In this document: positions 37,655 to 49,931 of the stretch, one piece after another
How the letters are laid out: each line of letters begins with the position of its first letter
How positions within the stretch are numbered: position 1 is the first letter of the stretch
NCBI RefSeq assembly: GCF_024345575.1
Contig: NZ_JAGQBJ010000008.1
Span: 62,001-126,000 of the forward strand
DNA length: 64,000 nucleotides
Source of the DNA: Cyanobium sp. Morenito 9A2
GTDB taxonomy: Bacteria; Cyanobacteriota; Cyanobacteriia; PCC-6307; Cyanobiaceae
Direction of reading: 5' to 3'
Translations under genes and position numbers: made by a program
The notes under the pieces: generated by a model
The model's input: the letters and a program-made list of their open reading frames with translations, nothing else
The model's database searches: none
Told to the model about the DNA's origin: nothing

Positions 37655-39298
37655 TCAGGTGGCCAGCAGGGCTTCGACGAACTCGAAACTGTTGAAGGGA
37701 CGCAAATCGCGGATGGTTTCACCGGCGCCGATGAAACGGATGGGCAAGCCGGCCTCCGACGCCACCGCCACCGCCACCCCGCCCCGGGAACTGCCGTCGA
37801 GCTTGGTCAGCACCACGCCCGTGAGACCGGCGGCCTTGGCGAAGGCCATCGCCTGGCGCAGACCGTTCTGGCCCTGACTGGAATCAAGCACCAGCAAGGA
37901 TTCCACCGCCGCCTCCGGCGCCAATCGATCAACGATGCGCCTCACCTTGGCCAGCTCCTCCATCAGGTTGTGCTTGGTCTGCAACCGTCCGGCGGTGTCC
38001 ACCAGCACTAGATCGAGCCCCCTGGACTGGGCCGCCCCGATCGCATCAAAGACCACGGCGGCGGGATCAGCGTTGGCTGAGGCGTTGGCAATCACCGCCA
38101 CACCACTGCGCTCACCCCAGACCTTCACCTGCTCCACCGCCGCGGCCCGGAAGGTGTCGGCGGCGGCGATCAGGCAGGAGTAGCCGCTGCGCACCGCCAG
38201 ATGGGCCAGCTTGCCCAGGGTGGTGGTCTTGCCGACGCCGTTCACCCCCACCAGCAACCAGACGTTCAGGCGGCCCCGTGCGGGAGCCAGCAGGGACTGG
38301 CCGCTGGCCGTGATCGGCTCCTCCAGAAGTCCCTGGAGCTGCTGCTTGAGAAAGCGGATCCCCTCCGAGGGATCGACCACCTCCACGTTCAGGCGGCGGC
38401 GCAGGGCCTCGAGCACCTGATCGGTGGCCTTCACGCCCACATCGGCGCGCAGCAGCAGCGATTCGAGTTCATCGAGCACCTCCGGTCCCAGCGGGTCATC
38501 GCCGAAGGTTTCGAGCAGCTGGGACACCAGCCCCTGGCGGGTCTTCTCCATCCCCCGCCGCAGGCGCGAGAGCCAGTCGATTTCCTCCAGCGACACCTGG
38601 TCGACCCGGCGCCCCTGGGCCGCCAACACCTCCGCCGACCAGGTGAAGTCGGCGTCGAAGGCCCCCAGCTGGGGCTGATCCTCAAGGGTCGGCGCAGGGA
38701 CTGAACCCGACGCTGGGGCCTGGGCTGCAGCGGTCGGCGTCCCGGGGGCACGCTCCAGCAACGCCTCTTGGCGCTGACGACGCTCGGCCGCCGCCCGCTC
38801 GAGCAGGGACAGGCCCTGACCCATTGCCATTGGTTCTGGGGCGCCAGCATCTGTGGAGGAGCGCTCGGGGGGAGTCGGGACCGCTGCTTCGATGGCGCTC
38901 CGCCCCGGCGCCGGAGGCGCAGCCACGGTCGTAGCGGTGGCCGCCGCCGCTTGGCGCTCGGCCTCCTGCTTGTCCTTCAACCGGGCATAGGCCTCGCGGG
39001 CCCACTCCAGGGCCTCGTCGCGGGCCTGATCGGGGCTGACACCCCTGGGTGGTGGTGGCGGGAGTGGTGCGGAAAGGGCTGGACTGGGAGCGGGTGCCGT
39101 CGGTGAAGAGTCCCTGCCGGCCTCGCCATCGGGGGTTGAACCACCGGCGGGAGCAAGGGCTCCGGGGCTGGGGGGTTCAGCCGCAGGGGGGTCCGTGGCC
39201 GGGCGGGGGTCCGCAGGCGACTCGGGCCCGGGGGGGGGCACCCCGGCATCGCCCTCACTGGCCACACGACGGCCCCGCTGGAACCAGTTGAAGACCAT
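37655..39298 (-). CDS. ftsY: Signal recognition particle receptor FtsY
   Basis: FtsY docks SRP-ribosome complexes at the membrane. The 547 residues split into a long N-terminal A domain of about 235 residues, rich in Pro/Ala and with charged helices ([20 protein letters not shown]), and the NG domain: the N helix bundle, then G1 [37 protein letters not shown], and the closing [24 protein letters not shown] alone would be about 300 residues. It starts 3 bases after the nusB stop on the same strand, so nusB-ftsY are coupled. Confidence 0.95.
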   Translation of the reverse strand: MVFNWFQRGRRVASEGDAGVPPPGPESPADPRPATDPPAAEPPSPGALAPAGGSTPDGEAGRDSSPTAPAPSPALSAPLPPPPPRGVSPDQARDEALEWAREAYARLKDKQEAERQAAAATATTVAAPPAPGRSAIEAAVPTPPERSSTDAGAPEPMAMGQGLSLLERAAAERRQRQEALLERAPGTPTAAAQAPASGSVPAPTLEDQPQLGAFDADFTWSAEVLAAQGRRVDQVSLEEIDWLSRLRRGMEKTRQGLVSQLLETFGDDPLGPEVLDELESLLLRADVGVKATDQVLEALRRRLNVEVVDPSEGIRFLKQQLQGLLEEPITASGQSLLAPARGRLNVWLLVGVNGVGKTTTLGKLAHLAVRSGYSCLIAAADTFRAAAVEQVKVWGERSGVAVIANASANADPAAVVFDAIGAAQSRGLDLVLVDTAGRLQTKHNLMEELAKVRRIVDRLAPEAAVESLLVLDSSQGQNGLRQAMAFAKAAGLTGVVLTKLDGSSRGGVAVAVASEAGLPIRFIGAGETIRDLRPFNSFEFVEALLAT

Positions 39299-39301
39299 CG
39301 C

Positions 39302-39916
39302 TCAGGAAACCGCCTGGGTGAACCGGCGCAACACGCCGTTGATCATGCGACGGCCCTGCTCGTCGCTGTAGCGATGGGCCAACTCCACGGCCTCGTTGCA
39401 GGCAACGGCCGGCGGCGTGCCGAAGGCCTCGATCTCCGCCGCCGCCAGACGCAGGATGTCCCGGTCGATGCGCGGCAGGCGGGTGAGCCGCCAACCCTCC
39501 ATCACCCCATCGAGGCGGGCATCGAGGGCCTCCCGGCGCTTGAGCACCGCCCTGGTGCGCTCCAAGGCGCCGCGCCGCACCTCCTCCTGGTCAGCCAGCA
39601 GCAACAGCCGGGGAATCTCCAGACTGGCGGAAAGCTGATTGAGCGCCAGCTCGGCCTGGGAAAGCCCCTGCTGCAGGTGGTCCCTGACCTGGGGCAGCCG
39701 CTCCGTGCCATCGAGAAGTTCACTGTCGAGCAGGTGTTGCTGGGCCTCCTGGAGGGCGCTGGCGGAACGATCGAGCGCCTCACGCACCAGCTGAGCCAAG
39801 CTAGCGATGGCCTGGTTGAGCAGACCATCGAGGGCCAGATCGGGAGCGGGAACGCGGTCGTTGGTCTGGCCCAGCATCAGCAGGGCCAGTTCTCTGGCGA
39901 CGGATCGACTCTGCAT
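39302..39916 (-). CDS. nusB: Transcription antitermination factor NusB
   Basis: NusB, with NusE, binds boxA RNA in rRNA antitermination. From ATG 39916 it has 204 residues, beginning MQSRSVARELALLMLGQ, which matches the family start SRRxARELALQxLYxxE. The C-terminal half keeps LPRIDRDILRLAAAEIEAFGTPPAVACNEAVELAHRY, the most conserved helix set. A roughly 60-residue insertion or spacer between (LLADQEEVRRGALERTRAVLK) makes it longer than the 140 of E. coli; cyanobacterial NusB are often long. An upstream ATG-like extension to 40078 is rejected as non-family. Confidence 0.93.
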   Translation of the reverse strand: MQSRSVARELALLMLGQTNDRVPAPDLALDGLLNQAIASLAQLVREALDRSASALQEAQQHLLDSELLDGTERLPQVRDHLQQGLSQAELALNQLSASLEIPRLLLLADQEEVRRGALERTRAVLKRREALDARLDGVMEGWRLTRLPRIDRDILRLAAAEIEAFGTPPAVACNEAVELAHRYSDEQGRRMINGVLRRFTQAVS

Positions 39917-39941
39917 GGGCACCTGAGCGGCCGGCCGAAGC

Positions 39942-40691
39942 TCAGGCCTTGTTGGGGGGGGACGTGGAGTAAGAGGGGGCGCGCAACTGGGCCAGGAGGC
40001 TGGAGAAACTACGGCTGGCCGGGGTTTCCCGCTCATCGGGGCTGACGATGCCGGCCGAGATGATCGTTCGGAAAGCATCCTCCACCGAGAGGTCGAGATC
40101 CTGAACGGCTGTTTCTGGGACCACGGCGTACCAGCCGGTGGTGGGGTTGGGGGCCGTGGGAATGAACACGCTCAGCATCGGCTGGGGAAAACCTGCCTGC
40201 ACCGTCGAACCGATCACACCGGTGACGAAACCGAGGGCGTAAAGACCTTCACGCGGATATTCCACCAGCACCACCCGCCGAAAGCGGCTGGAGTTGTCGC
40301 GCAGGAAGGTTTCCAGCAGCTGCTTAAGGGTCTTGTAGACGGAGCCCGCCAGAGGGATGCGCAGCAAGGTGCCCTCGCCGAACTCCAGCAGCCAGCGCCC
40401 GACGATGTTGCGGGCCATCAGGCCGATCAACAGGATCCCCAGCAAGGGCACCAGCAGGCCGACGCCGAGGTTGATCAGCTCCTGGAGCAGAGGGTTGAGC
40501 GTGTTGAACGGGTTGAACTGCTTGGGGATCGAGGTCAGGAACGCCAGCACGAAGCGACTGACCGTGGTGGCCAGCCAGATGGTGGTCGCCAGCGGGATGA
40601 CCACCAGCAGACCTGCGATCAGGTCGTTCTTAAGATCCTGCTGGAGCCTGCTGGGCAGCGGCTGATCGGTTCGGGGGCTGGTTGGAACCAA
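39942..40691 (-). CDS. DUF502-family membrane protein
   Basis: 249 residues from TTG 40691. Two membrane helices are clear: LIAGLLVVIPLATTIWLATT and LINLGVGLLVPLLGILLIGLMA. The soluble part follows the DUF502 pattern with GEGTLLRIPLAGSVYKTLKQ, then VEYPREGLYALGFVTG, and VFIPTAPNPTTGWYAVVPE. No catalytic residues are known in this family, which occurs in many bacteria and plants with no settled function. It lies 25 bases upstream of nusB on the same strand and may be co-transcribed. Confidence 0.88.
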   Translation of the reverse strand: MVPTSPRTDQPLPSRLQQDLKNDLIAGLLVVIPLATTIWLATTVSRFVLAFLTSIPKQFNPFNTLNPLLQELINLGVGLLVPLLGILLIGLMARNIVGRWLLEFGEGTLLRIPLAGSVYKTLKQLLETFLRDNSSRFRRVVLVEYPREGLYALGFVTGVIGSTVQAGFPQPMLSVFIPTAPNPTTGWYAVVPETAVQDLDLSVEDAFRTIISAGIVSPDERETPASRSFSSLLAQLRAPSYSTSPPNKA

Positions 40692-40743
40692 GTGGCGACC
40701 CGGCGGTCCGGCGGTCGTAGATCTACCTGCAACTTAGCCAGCC

Positions 40744-41397
40744 TCAGAGCGCCGAGGCGAGCGCCAGCAGGGTGAAGGCCACCGCCAGCACAAGGGCGGA
40801 GCCGGTGCCGCCATACCGACGCTGGTTGGTCGAGAGGTCGCGGGCCCGCTCGGCCTGCTGGATCTGTTTTTCCGCCTGCTGCAGGCGGCTTTCGAACTGC
40901 GTCTTCACCAACTGCAGTTTCTGCTCGGCCGTCCCGCCCGGAGGCAGCTGACCCGTCTGCTCCAACTGGGCCACGAGCTGCTGGATCGCCAGGGGGTTCT
41001 GCAACTGGGCACGGGCCGCCTGCACCTGGCTGCGCTGGGAGGCGAGCTGCTGCTCGGCCTGGTCGGCGAGGGCCCGATCACCGCTGATCGACACCGGCAC
41101 GGCCACCAGCAGGGCCACCGCCAGCACGGCGCTGATGCCCGTGACCAGCCAGCGCACGGGGGTGTGCCTCTCGTTGGGATGGTCCAGGCGAGAGGAGAGC
41201 AGGACGAGCAGCAAGCCCAGCAGAGCCAGGGGCGCCTGGCTCACGAGCCGCTCCACCAGCAACTGACGGAAGGCCTCCTCTCCCCAGGCCCAGGGGATCA
41301 ACGTGGCCGTGAGCTGCAGCAGGAGCAGCACCACGAGGGTGAGGCCAAGCCAGCGCACAACGGTGGAAAAGCGCCCGGAGGCGGCAAGGGTGGTCAC
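40744..41397 (-). CDS. HpsJ-like membrane coiled-coil protein
   Basis: 217 residues from GTG 41397; the reading further upstream runs into queG on the other strand. It starts with a hydrophobic helix (WLGLTLVVLLLLQLTATLIP), has a second (LALLGLLLVLLSSRL) and a third (LVTGISAVLAVALLVAVPVSI), then a long coiled coil of 100 or so residues (RALADQAEQQLASQRSQVQA) and a final helix. The layout resembles HpsJ-type proteins linked to cyanobacterial extracellular polysaccharide, but only by architecture and memory. Divergent from queG (31 bases). Confidence 0.65.
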   Translation of the reverse strand: MTTLAASGRFSTVVRWLGLTLVVLLLLQLTATLIPWAWGEEAFRQLLVERLVSQAPLALLGLLLVLLSSRLDHPNERHTPVRWLVTGISAVLAVALLVAVPVSISGDRALADQAEQQLASQRSQVQAARAQLQNPLAIQQLVAQLEQTGQLPPGGTAEQKLQLVKTQFESRLQQAEKQIQQAERARDLSTNQRRYGGTGSALVLAVAFTLLALASAL

Positions 41398-41428
41398 AGC
41401 AAGATGACGGTGTCGCGCAACTGTACGG

Positions 41429-42364
41429 GTGAGAACCGAGCTGGCCGAGCGGCTGAAACAGGAGGCGATGGGGCTGGGCTTCGCTCCGGTCGGCATCGCC
41501 GCCGTGCCCGGTGGCGGCCAGCTCCGCCTGCGCACCGCCGCCCTGGAGCGCTGGCTCCAGGCGGGCCACCAGGGCTCCATGGGTTGGATGGCTGACCCGC
41601 GCCGCGCCCGGGTGGAAACGCTGCTGGACGGTGTGCGCAGCCTGGTGGCGGTGGGGCTGAGCTACCACGTGGCGGCCGAGCGCGTCCCCGGCGCCCTGGC
41701 CATCGCCCGCTACGGCTGGGGTCGGGATTACCACCGGGTGATCGACGGGCGCCTTCGACAGCTGGGGCGCTGGCTGGAGGGTCAGGTGCCGTCCAGCCGC
41801 TGGCGCGTTTGCGTGGACAGCGCCCCGCTGCTCGACAAGGCCTGGGCCGAAGAGGCTGGGCTGGGCTGGATCGGCAAGAACGCCAACCTCATCCATCCCC
41901 AAAAGGGCTCCTGGCTGCTGCTGGGCCATCTACTCACCACCGTGGAGCTGCCGGCCGACCGTCCCGCCGAGCCCCTCTGCGGCAGCTGCAGCCGCTGCCT
42001 GGAGGCCTGCCCCACCGGGGCGATAAGTGAACCCTTCGTGGTCGATGCCCGGCGCTGCCTGGCCTTTCACACGATCGAAAGCCGTGAGCCCAGCCTGCCG
42101 GAGCCCATCAAGGCGGGCCTGGGCAACTGGGTGGCGGGCTGTGACATCTGCCAGGACGTCTGCCCCTGGAACGGGCCGAGGTTGGAGCCTTCCAAAGACC
42201 CCGATGTGCAGCCCCGGCCCTGGATGCTGGATCTGCGGGCGGAGGAAGCCCTGGGCTGGAACGATGCCGCCTGGGATGAACGGCTGCGGGCCTCGGCCCT
42301 GCGGCGCATCAAACCCTGGATGTGGCGCCGAAACATCAGAGCCACCCTGGGGCCGGGATCCTAG
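41429..42364 (+). CDS. queG: Epoxyqueuosine reductase QueG
   Basis: QueG reduces epoxyqueuosine to queuosine in tRNA wobble positions, using cobalamin and two [4Fe-4S] clusters. The 311 residues show YHVAAERVPGALAIARYGWGRDYH, VDSAPLLDKAWAEEAGLGWIGKN, then cluster ligands CGSCSRCLEACPTGAI and CDICQDVCPWN. Start is GTG 41429. The enzyme needs a cobalamin cofactor, for which cbiD at 7472 is one biosynthetic gene in the window. It precedes the TPR gene by 18 bases. Confidence 0.94.
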   Translation: MRTELAERLKQEAMGLGFAPVGIAAVPGGGQLRLRTAALERWLQAGHQGSMGWMADPRRARVETLLDGVRSLVAVGLSYHVAAERVPGALAIARYGWGRDYHRVIDGRLRQLGRWLEGQVPSSRWRVCVDSAPLLDKAWAEEAGLGWIGKNANLIHPQKGSWLLLGHLLTTVELPADRPAEPLCGSCSRCLEACPTGAISEPFVVDARRCLAFHTIESREPSLPEPIKAGLGNWVAGCDICQDVCPWNGPRLEPSKDPDVQPRPWMLDLRAEEALGWNDAAWDERLRASALRRIKPWMWRRNIRATLGPGS

Positions 42365-42382
42365 GCTGCTCCTTGATACCGG

Positions 42383-43297
42383 ATGACCTCAATGACCCCC
42401 CGCTGGTTGCGGTCCATGGTGGCCGCTCCTCTGGCGATTGGCCTGACAGCTGGAGGCCTCGTGGTGGGAACAGCCCCGGCGGCCCAGGCCCTGGTGCCCT
42501 ATGTCTACATCCCCCGCTCCCAGGAGCTGGAGGCTTCCGGACTGGGGATCGCCCAGGCGGCCACCCGCCTGTTGCGGCTGGGCCAGGCGGAAGATGCCGC
42601 CAAGTTGGCGGCCCTGACCGTGCAGCTGCTGCCCGCTGACCCCCGGGGATGGGTGCTGCTGGCGGAGGCGCAGTTGCGCAGCAACCAGACCAAGGAAGCC
42701 TCCAAAGCCCTGGCGCGGGCCAAACAACTGGACCCCCGCAACCCTGGCATCCTGTTCGCCCAGGGCTCCCTGGCCCTGCGGGATGGCCAGCCCCGACAGG
42801 CGATGACCTACCTGGAACAGGGTCTCAAGCTGGAGAGCAAGAACCCTGGTGCCTACTTCGATCTGGGCAACGCCCATCTCCTGTTGAACAACCCTTCCGC
42901 GGCCCTGAGCTCGTTCGAGAAGGCGGCATCCCTACGCAAGGGCTTCTGGGAAGCGATCAACAACCAGGCCCTGGTGCTGTTCGAGATGGGGCAAACGCGG
43001 GAGGCGATCGACCGCTGGCGGCAGGCCCTGCAGGTCAAGGCCAACGCCGCCGAACCCACCCTCGCCCTGGCCGCGGCCCTCCAGGGCGGCGGCCAGGGCG
43101 AAGAAGCGCTGCGGTTGGCCAAACAGGCCCTCGGCAGCGAACCCAACTACGTGCTGGAGTCGTACCAGAAGGAACAGCTCTGGGGCACCAAGTTGCGGGC
43201 CGCCACCCAGCGGCTGCTGGGTCGGCCTGAACTTAAACAGGCGGTGGACCGGGCCCTGGTGAATGCCAGCATGGGCAGCCCCGAAGCAAGCGAGTAG
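42383..43297 (+). CDS. Secreted TPR-repeat protein
   Basis: 304 residues. An N-terminal signal peptide (RSMVAAPLAIGLTAGGLVVG, cleavage near TAPAAQA) indicates export to the periplasm or thylakoid lumen. Five or so TPR units follow, e.g. LGIAQAATRLLRLGQAEDAA, PRGWVLLAEAQLRSNQTKEA, NPGAYFDLGNAHLLLNNPS and EAINNQALVLFEMGQTREA. A scaffold for complex assembly is the general role; no more specific one can be read. The C-terminal 70 residues are variable. It lies between queG and the topoisomerase gene on the same strand. Confidence 0.85.
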   Translation: MTSMTPRWLRSMVAAPLAIGLTAGGLVVGTAPAAQALVPYVYIPRSQELEASGLGIAQAATRLLRLGQAEDAAKLAALTVQLLPADPRGWVLLAEAQLRSNQTKEASKALARAKQLDPRNPGILFAQGSLALRDGQPRQAMTYLEQGLKLESKNPGAYFDLGNAHLLLNNPSAALSSFEKAASLRKGFWEAINNQALVLFEMGQTREAIDRWRQALQVKANAAEPTLALAAALQGGGQGEEALRLAKQALGSEPNYVLESYQKEQLWGTKLRAATQRLLGRPELKQAVDRALVNASMGSPEASE

Positions 43298-43374
43298 CGG
43301 GGCGGCAAGGCGCAGGGGGGGCTGGGGCGCCATCTGTAGGCTGAGCGCCTTCCGCCACCACAGCCCGAACCCGG

Positions 43375-45831
43375 ATGGCCGAGGAGCGCATCCAGCCAAT
43401 CGCCCTGCATCAGGAGATGCAGCGCTCTTACCTCGAGTACGCCATGAGCGTGATCGTGGGGCGGGCCCTGCCGGACGTGCGCGACGGTCTCAAGCCCGTG
43501 CAGCGGCGCATCCTGTTCGCGATGCACGAGCTGGGTCTCACCCCTGATCGGCCCTACCGCAAATGCGCGCGGGTGGTGGGGGATGTGCTGGGCAAGTACC
43601 ATCCCCACGGCGACCAGGCGGTCTATGACGCCCTGGTGCGGCTGGTGCAGACCTTCGCCAGTCGCCATCCTCTACTGGATGGCCATGGCAATTTCGGCTC
43701 CGTCGACGACGACCCGGCCGCCGCCATGCGTTACACGGAGACACGGCTCGCGCCGATCTCCCATGAGGCGCTGCTCGATGAAATCGGCAACGACACGGTT
43801 GATTTCGCCTCCAACTTCGATGGCTCCCAACAGGAGCCGACGGTGCTCCCCGCCCAGTTGCCCTTCCTGCTGCTGAACGGCTGCTCGGGCATCGCCGTGG
43901 GGATGGCCACCAACATCCCACCCCACAACCTCGGCGAGGTGGTGGATGCCCTGATCTCCCTGGTGCGCAAGCCCGACCTCAGCGACGACAAGCTGCTGGA
44001 GCTCGTGCCAGGCCCCGACTTTCCCACCGGAGGCGAGGTGCTCACCGGCAGCGGTGTGCGTGACACCTACCTGGGCGGCCGCGGCAGCATCCCCATGCGC
44101 GGGGTCGCCCACATCGAAGAAGTGCAGCCCGGCAAGGGCCGCCACCGTCGCGCCGCGGTTGTGATCACTGAGCTTCCCTATCAGCTGAGCAAGGCGGGCT
44201 GGATCGAGAAACTGGCCGAGCAGGTGAACGACGGCAAGATCGGCGGCATCGCCGACATCCGCGACGAAAGCGACCGCGACGGCATGCGCGTGGTGGTGGA
44301 GCTGCGCCGCGATGCCGAAGCCACGAACGTGCTCGGCGAACTGCAGCGCCGTACGGCATTGCAGAGCAACTTCGGCGCGATCCTGCTGGCCCTGGTGGAC
44401 GGCAAACCCCAGCAACTGAGCTTGCGCCAACTGCTGGAGCGGTTCCTGGAGTACCGCGAACACACCATGATCCGCCGCACCAACCACGCTCTCAAGCGCG
44501 CCGAAGACCGCCTGGAGGTGGTGGAGGGTCTGATCAAGGCCCTCGACGCCCTGCAACGGGTGATCGCCCTGATCCAGGCGGCCGCAGACGCGGCCTCAGC
44601 CCGGGCCAGCCTGCAGGTGCAGCTTGGCCTGAGCGAACGCCAGGCGGACGCCGTGCTCGCCATGCCCCTGCGACGGCTCACCAGCCTGGAACAAGACGGC
44701 CTGCGCAGCGAAGCCGAGGAGCTGCGGGGAGAGCGCACACGGCTGCGGGAGCTGCTCGACAACCGCGACAGCCTGCTGGAGGCCCTGGTCCGTGAGCTCA
44801 AGGCGCTCAGGAAGCGCTTTGCCACCCCCCGCCGCACCCGCCTGGTGGAGGGGGGCGATGCCCTGGTGGCCCAGCGGGCGGCGGCCGTGCGACCCAATGC
44901 CGAACGCCAGCGCCAACAGGCCTACGGGGCCCTGGCCAGTGATGGCCGGTTGGTGATCAGCGCCGATGGCCAGGTGAGGATCGTCGCCCCCCAGCTGCTG
45001 GGGCGCTTGCATTTGGACGAGCCCGTGGATCTGGGGGAACACCCGGCTCCGGCCCGTCTGATCCTGCCGATCGCAGGCCAACCCAGCCTGCTGGCCTTCA
45101 CCAGCAGCGGCCGAGCGGCCCTGCTGCGCTGGGAGTTTGCTGGCCAGCAAACGGGGAACCTTGAGAAATTCCTCCCCGAAAGCCTCGAGGGCGAACGCGT
45201 GGTGCAGGTGCTTCCCCTCGTGGGCGATGCCTCCCTCAGCCTGGGGCTGCTCAGCAGCGATGGCCGCTTCAAGCGCCTGCCGACGAGCGAATTCCAGGAG
45301 CTCTCCGGCCGGGCCGTCACGGTGCTCAAGCTTCGCGATGGCGTGGAGCTTCAGCGGGTGGTGACCTGCCGAGAAGGAGATGACCTGATCGTGGCCAGCA
45401 GCACCGGTCGGGTGCTGAAACTGGCGGTGAACGAAGTCAACCTGCCGCTGATGGGGCGCAGTGCCCAGGGGCCAGTGCTGATGCGCCTGCTGCCGGGTGA
45501 AACCGTGGTGGGCGCGGTGACCGCCGGAGCAAGCGACGACGTGCTACTCGCCAGCACCGGTGGACAGCTCAAGCGCCTGCGGGCCGGCGGCCTGCGCCGC
45601 TGCGAGCGGGGGGATCTGGGGCAGATCGGGCTGCGCTTCCAGGAGCGCAGCGATCAGTTGGTGGATCTCCAGGGACTGGGGTCGGGGCTGGTGAGCGTGC
45701 TGGTGGGCGACAAGCGCCATTTCCGGTTCAACGCCGACCAACTCGAAACCCAGGACGCCCCTGGCAGCGGTGAACATTATCCCCTGGGCGAGGGCGAACG
45801 CGTGAGGGAGCTCGTGCCCCTGATCCGCTGA
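43375..45831 (+). CDS. Type IIA DNA topoisomerase subunit A (GyrA/ParC)
   Basis: 818 residues. The breakage-reunion domain has [37 protein letters not shown] and the catalytic Tyr120 in AAMRYTE. The tower and coiled coil come next, then a six-bladed DNA-wrapping domain (blades such as [18 protein letters not shown] and [18 protein letters not shown]). The GyrA box QRRGGKG that allows gyrase to wrap DNA and introduce negative supercoils is not visible. This suggests the ParC-like or second GyrA-type subunit of cyanobacteria. Its partner GyrB/ParE is outside the window. It reads toward purF. Confidence 0.9.
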   Translation: MAEERIQPIALHQEMQRSYLEYAMSVIVGRALPDVRDGLKPVQRRILFAMHELGLTPDRPYRKCARVVGDVLGKYHPHGDQAVYDALVRLVQTFASRHPLLDGHGNFGSVDDDPAAAMRYTETRLAPISHEALLDEIGNDTVDFASNFDGSQQEPTVLPAQLPFLLLNGCSGIAVGMATNIPPHNLGEVVDALISLVRKPDLSDDKLLELVPGPDFPTGGEVLTGSGVRDTYLGGRGSIPMRGVAHIEEVQPGKGRHRRAAVVITELPYQLSKAGWIEKLAEQVNDGKIGGIADIRDESDRDGMRVVVELRRDAEATNVLGELQRRTALQSNFGAILLALVDGKPQQLSLRQLLERFLEYREHTMIRRTNHALKRAEDRLEVVEGLIKALDALQRVIALIQAAADAASARASLQVQLGLSERQADAVLAMPLRRLTSLEQDGLRSEAEELRGERTRLRELLDNRDSLLEALVRELKALRKRFATPRRTRLVEGGDALVAQRAAAVRPNAERQRQQAYGALASDGRLVISADGQVRIVAPQLLGRLHLDEPVDLGEHPAPARLILPIAGQPSLLAFTSSGRAALLRWEFAGQQTGNLEKFLPESLEGERVVQVLPLVGDASLSLGLLSSDGRFKRLPTSEFQELSGRAVTVLKLRDGVELQRVVTCREGDDLIVASSTGRVLKLAVNEVNLPLMGRSAQGPVLMRLLPGETVVGAVTAGASDDVLLASTGGQLKRLRAGGLRRCERGDLGQIGLRFQERSDQLVDLQGLGSGLVSVLVGDKRHFRFNADQLETQDAPGSGEHYPLGEGERVRELVPLIR

Positions 45832-45918
45832 GACGATTCAACGGATTGGCCCCGGCGGTCCTCGTCCCACCCTGCCTAGAGGCTCACTCCTGAGGGCAGT
45901 GCAGCGCCCTGGGGCTGC

Positions 45919-47445
<1,527 letters not shown>

Positions 47446-47453
47446 AGTCTGCC

Positions 47454-49823
47454 TCAGCCCCGGGCACCGAGGCGCCGGGGAAGGGCCTGCTCGTAGCGTT
47501 CAGCCAGAGGGGCAAGGGCGCTGGTCAGCACCAGCTGATCCCCTCGGCTGAGGGTGAGCTGGGGCTCGGTGATCACCTGCCCCAGGCGCTCGGCCCAAGC
47601 CTGATCAGCCAAGGCACCGGCCCTCTCGAGGGCAGCCTGCCAAGGGCCTGTCCGGGACGCCGGCACCGACACCAACAGACGGGCGCCCCCCTCGGAAAAC
47701 AGCAACCGATCGAGCCGCACTTCCCCGGGAGGCAGTTGCACCGTGGCCCCCAGCCCCGAGGCGATCGAGGCTTCCGCCAGGGCCACCGCCAAGCCGCCAT
47801 CGGCCAGGTCGTGGGCGGAGGTCACCAGCCCTGAGGCGATCGCCAGGCGCAGGAACGCCTGCACCCGCACCTCCAGCTCCAGATCAGTGCGCGGTGGCCG
47901 ACCGGTGACCAGGCCGTGGATGCACTCCAGGTAACTGCTGCCCGCCAGCGACAGGCGCTCTTCGTTGGCGGCGGTTTCACAGATCGTTTCCAGGGGAACC
48001 CCCAGCAACCAGATCGCATCCCCAGGGGTACACCAGGCCAGACCGGTGACCTGGGCCAGGTCATGCACCAGACCCACCATGCCCACCACGGGCGTGGGGT
48101 GGATCGGCTGCATCTGTCCGTCGCTCAGCCGGGTCTCGTTGTAGAGGGAGACGTTGCCACCGGTCACGGGGGTGCCCAGGGCACGGCAGGCCTCCGCCAG
48201 GCCCCGGCAGGCCAGGGCCAGCTGCCAGTAGCCCCGGTCGGTGTCAGGGGAGGGGAAATTGAGGTTGTCGGTGACCGCCAGGGGCTCGGCGCCAACGCAG
48301 CTGAGGTTACGGGCCGCCTCCGCCACCGCGGCGATCGCGCCGCGCTCGGGATCAAGGGCCACCCAGCGATTCGGGCAATCCACCGTGGCCGCCACCCCGC
48401 GCGTCACTGCGGTGAGGGAGCCCTCCCCCTGCTGGGGACGCAGGCGCACCACGGCGGCATCGGCACCGCCAGGAGGCACCACGGTGTTGGCCTGCACCTG
48501 GTGGTCGTACTGGCGCCAGACCCAGCGCTTGCTGGCAATGGTGGGATCATCCAGCAGCTTCTCCAAGACGGCGGCCCAGCCCAGAGTTCCCTTGGCGATG
48601 GCGATGCCGTCGATGCTGGCCTCAGGAAGCTGATCCTCACGCCAGTGCCAGTGGGCGAGCAGATCGGCCGGTGGCTCGTTGATCAGCTCGTGGTGGTTGA
48701 TCGGGGTGTCATCGGCCAGGGCGTTGGCGGGCACCTCCGCCGCCACCTCGCCATGCTGAAGCACGCGCACGATCGGCTCGGCGAGCACCCGGCCCACCAC
48801 CGCGGCCTGGAGACCCCAGCGGCGGAAGCGCTCCATCAGAGGCTCCTCCCGCCCGGCCCGCACCACGAAGAGCATGCGTTCCTGGGACTCCGAAAGCAGG
48901 TACTCGTAGGCGCTCATACCGGCCTCTCGGGCAGGGACCCGATCGAGATCCAGCTCCACCCCCACCCCACCCTTGGCGGCCATCTCCGAACAACTGCAGG
49001 TCAACCCAGCGGCGCCCATGTCCTGGGCAGCCACCACATCACCGCTCTTGAACGCCTCCAGACAGGCCTCGATCAAGCCCTTTTCCAGGAACGGATCCCC
49101 CACCTGCACGGCAGGGCGGTCGTCGAGGGAGGCGGCGGTGAGCTCGGCGGAGGCAAAGCTGGCGCCACCCATGCCATCGCGGCCGGTGGTGCTGCCCACA
49201 TAAACCACCGGATTGCCGACGCCCTCGGCGCCGGAGCGCACGATCTCGGGCGTTTCCATCAACCCCAGAGCCATGGCGTTCACCAGCGGGTTGCCGCTGT
49301 AGCTGGGGTCGAAGGCGACCTCGCCGCCCACGGTGGGCACCCCAACACAGTTGCCGTAGTGGGCAATGCCGGCCACCACCCCCTCCATCAGACCCACGTT
49401 GCGCTCGTCTTCCAACGGGCCGAAGCGCAGGGCATTGAGCAGGGCGATCGGCCGCGCCCCCATGGTGAAGATGTCGCGCAGGATGCCGCCCACGCCCGTG
49501 GCCGCCCCCTGGAAGGGCTCCACGGCGGAGGGGTGGTTGTGGCTTTCGATCTTGAAGGCCAGGTGCTGACCCTCCCCCAGGTCCACCACGCCCGCGTTCT
49601 CCCCCGGTCCCACCAGGATGCGGGGCCCCTCGGTGGGAAAGCCCCGCAACAGGGGGCGCGAATTGCGGTAGCAGCAGTGCTCCGACCACATCACTCCGAA
49701 CATGCCCAATTCAGCGCGGTTGGGCGCCCGCCCGAGCCGACGGACGATCTCGTCGTAGTCAGCCTGGGAGAGCCCCTCCTTGCGCAGCGCCTCGGCAACG
49801 GAGAAGGTGGTGGTGGCAACCAC
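47454..49823 (-). CDS. purL: Phosphoribosylformylglycinamidine synthase subunit PurL
   Basis: The small-type PurL works with PurQ and PurS. From GTG 49823 it has 789 residues with two PurM-like halves: the first includes [51 protein letters not shown] and [20 protein letters not shown], the second [33 protein letters not shown] and [18 protein letters not shown]. Metal and phosphate motifs are complete. PurQ and PurS are not in the window. PurF follows 8 bases later in a purine pair. Confidence 0.96.
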   Translation of the reverse strand: MVATTTFSVAEALRKEGLSQADYDEIVRRLGRAPNRAELGMFGVMWSEHCCYRNSRPLLRGFPTEGPRILVGPGENAGVVDLGEGQHLAFKIESHNHPSAVEPFQGAATGVGGILRDIFTMGARPIALLNALRFGPLEDERNVGLMEGVVAGIAHYGNCVGVPTVGGEVAFDPSYSGNPLVNAMALGLMETPEIVRSGAEGVGNPVVYVGSTTGRDGMGGASFASAELTAASLDDRPAVQVGDPFLEKGLIEACLEAFKSGDVVAAQDMGAAGLTCSCSEMAAKGGVGVELDLDRVPAREAGMSAYEYLLSESQERMLFVVRAGREEPLMERFRRWGLQAAVVGRVLAEPIVRVLQHGEVAAEVPANALADDTPINHHELINEPPADLLAHWHWREDQLPEASIDGIAIAKGTLGWAAVLEKLLDDPTIASKRWVWRQYDHQVQANTVVPPGGADAAVVRLRPQQGEGSLTAVTRGVAATVDCPNRWVALDPERGAIAAVAEAARNLSCVGAEPLAVTDNLNFPSPDTDRGYWQLALACRGLAEACRALGTPVTGGNVSLYNETRLSDGQMQPIHPTPVVGMVGLVHDLAQVTGLAWCTPGDAIWLLGVPLETICETAANEERLSLAGSSYLECIHGLVTGRPPRTDLELEVRVQAFLRLAIASGLVTSAHDLADGGLAVALAEASIASGLGATVQLPPGEVRLDRLLFSEGGARLLVSVPASRTGPWQAALERAGALADQAWAERLGQVITEPQLTLSRGDQLVLTSALAPLAERYEQALPRRLGARG

Positions 49824-49931
49824 GGCGGCACGCTCAAGTGCTGATCAGTCTGGCTGAGGGGGGTCAGGCGTTTCAGGATTCGGGCTTCCACCCGGCCCCA
49901 CCAGTGGATGGAGAACGACCTTTTGGAGCAC

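Noticed and set aside
47916-49844. A 642-residue reading frame on the plus strand opposite purL
   Set aside because: It lies entirely antisense to purL; long empty frames are expected opposite GC-rich genes. Residue composition is His/Gly/Ala-rich and no motif is visible. The same holds for antisense frames opposite recN (56237-58006) and sqdB/sqdX (589-2244).
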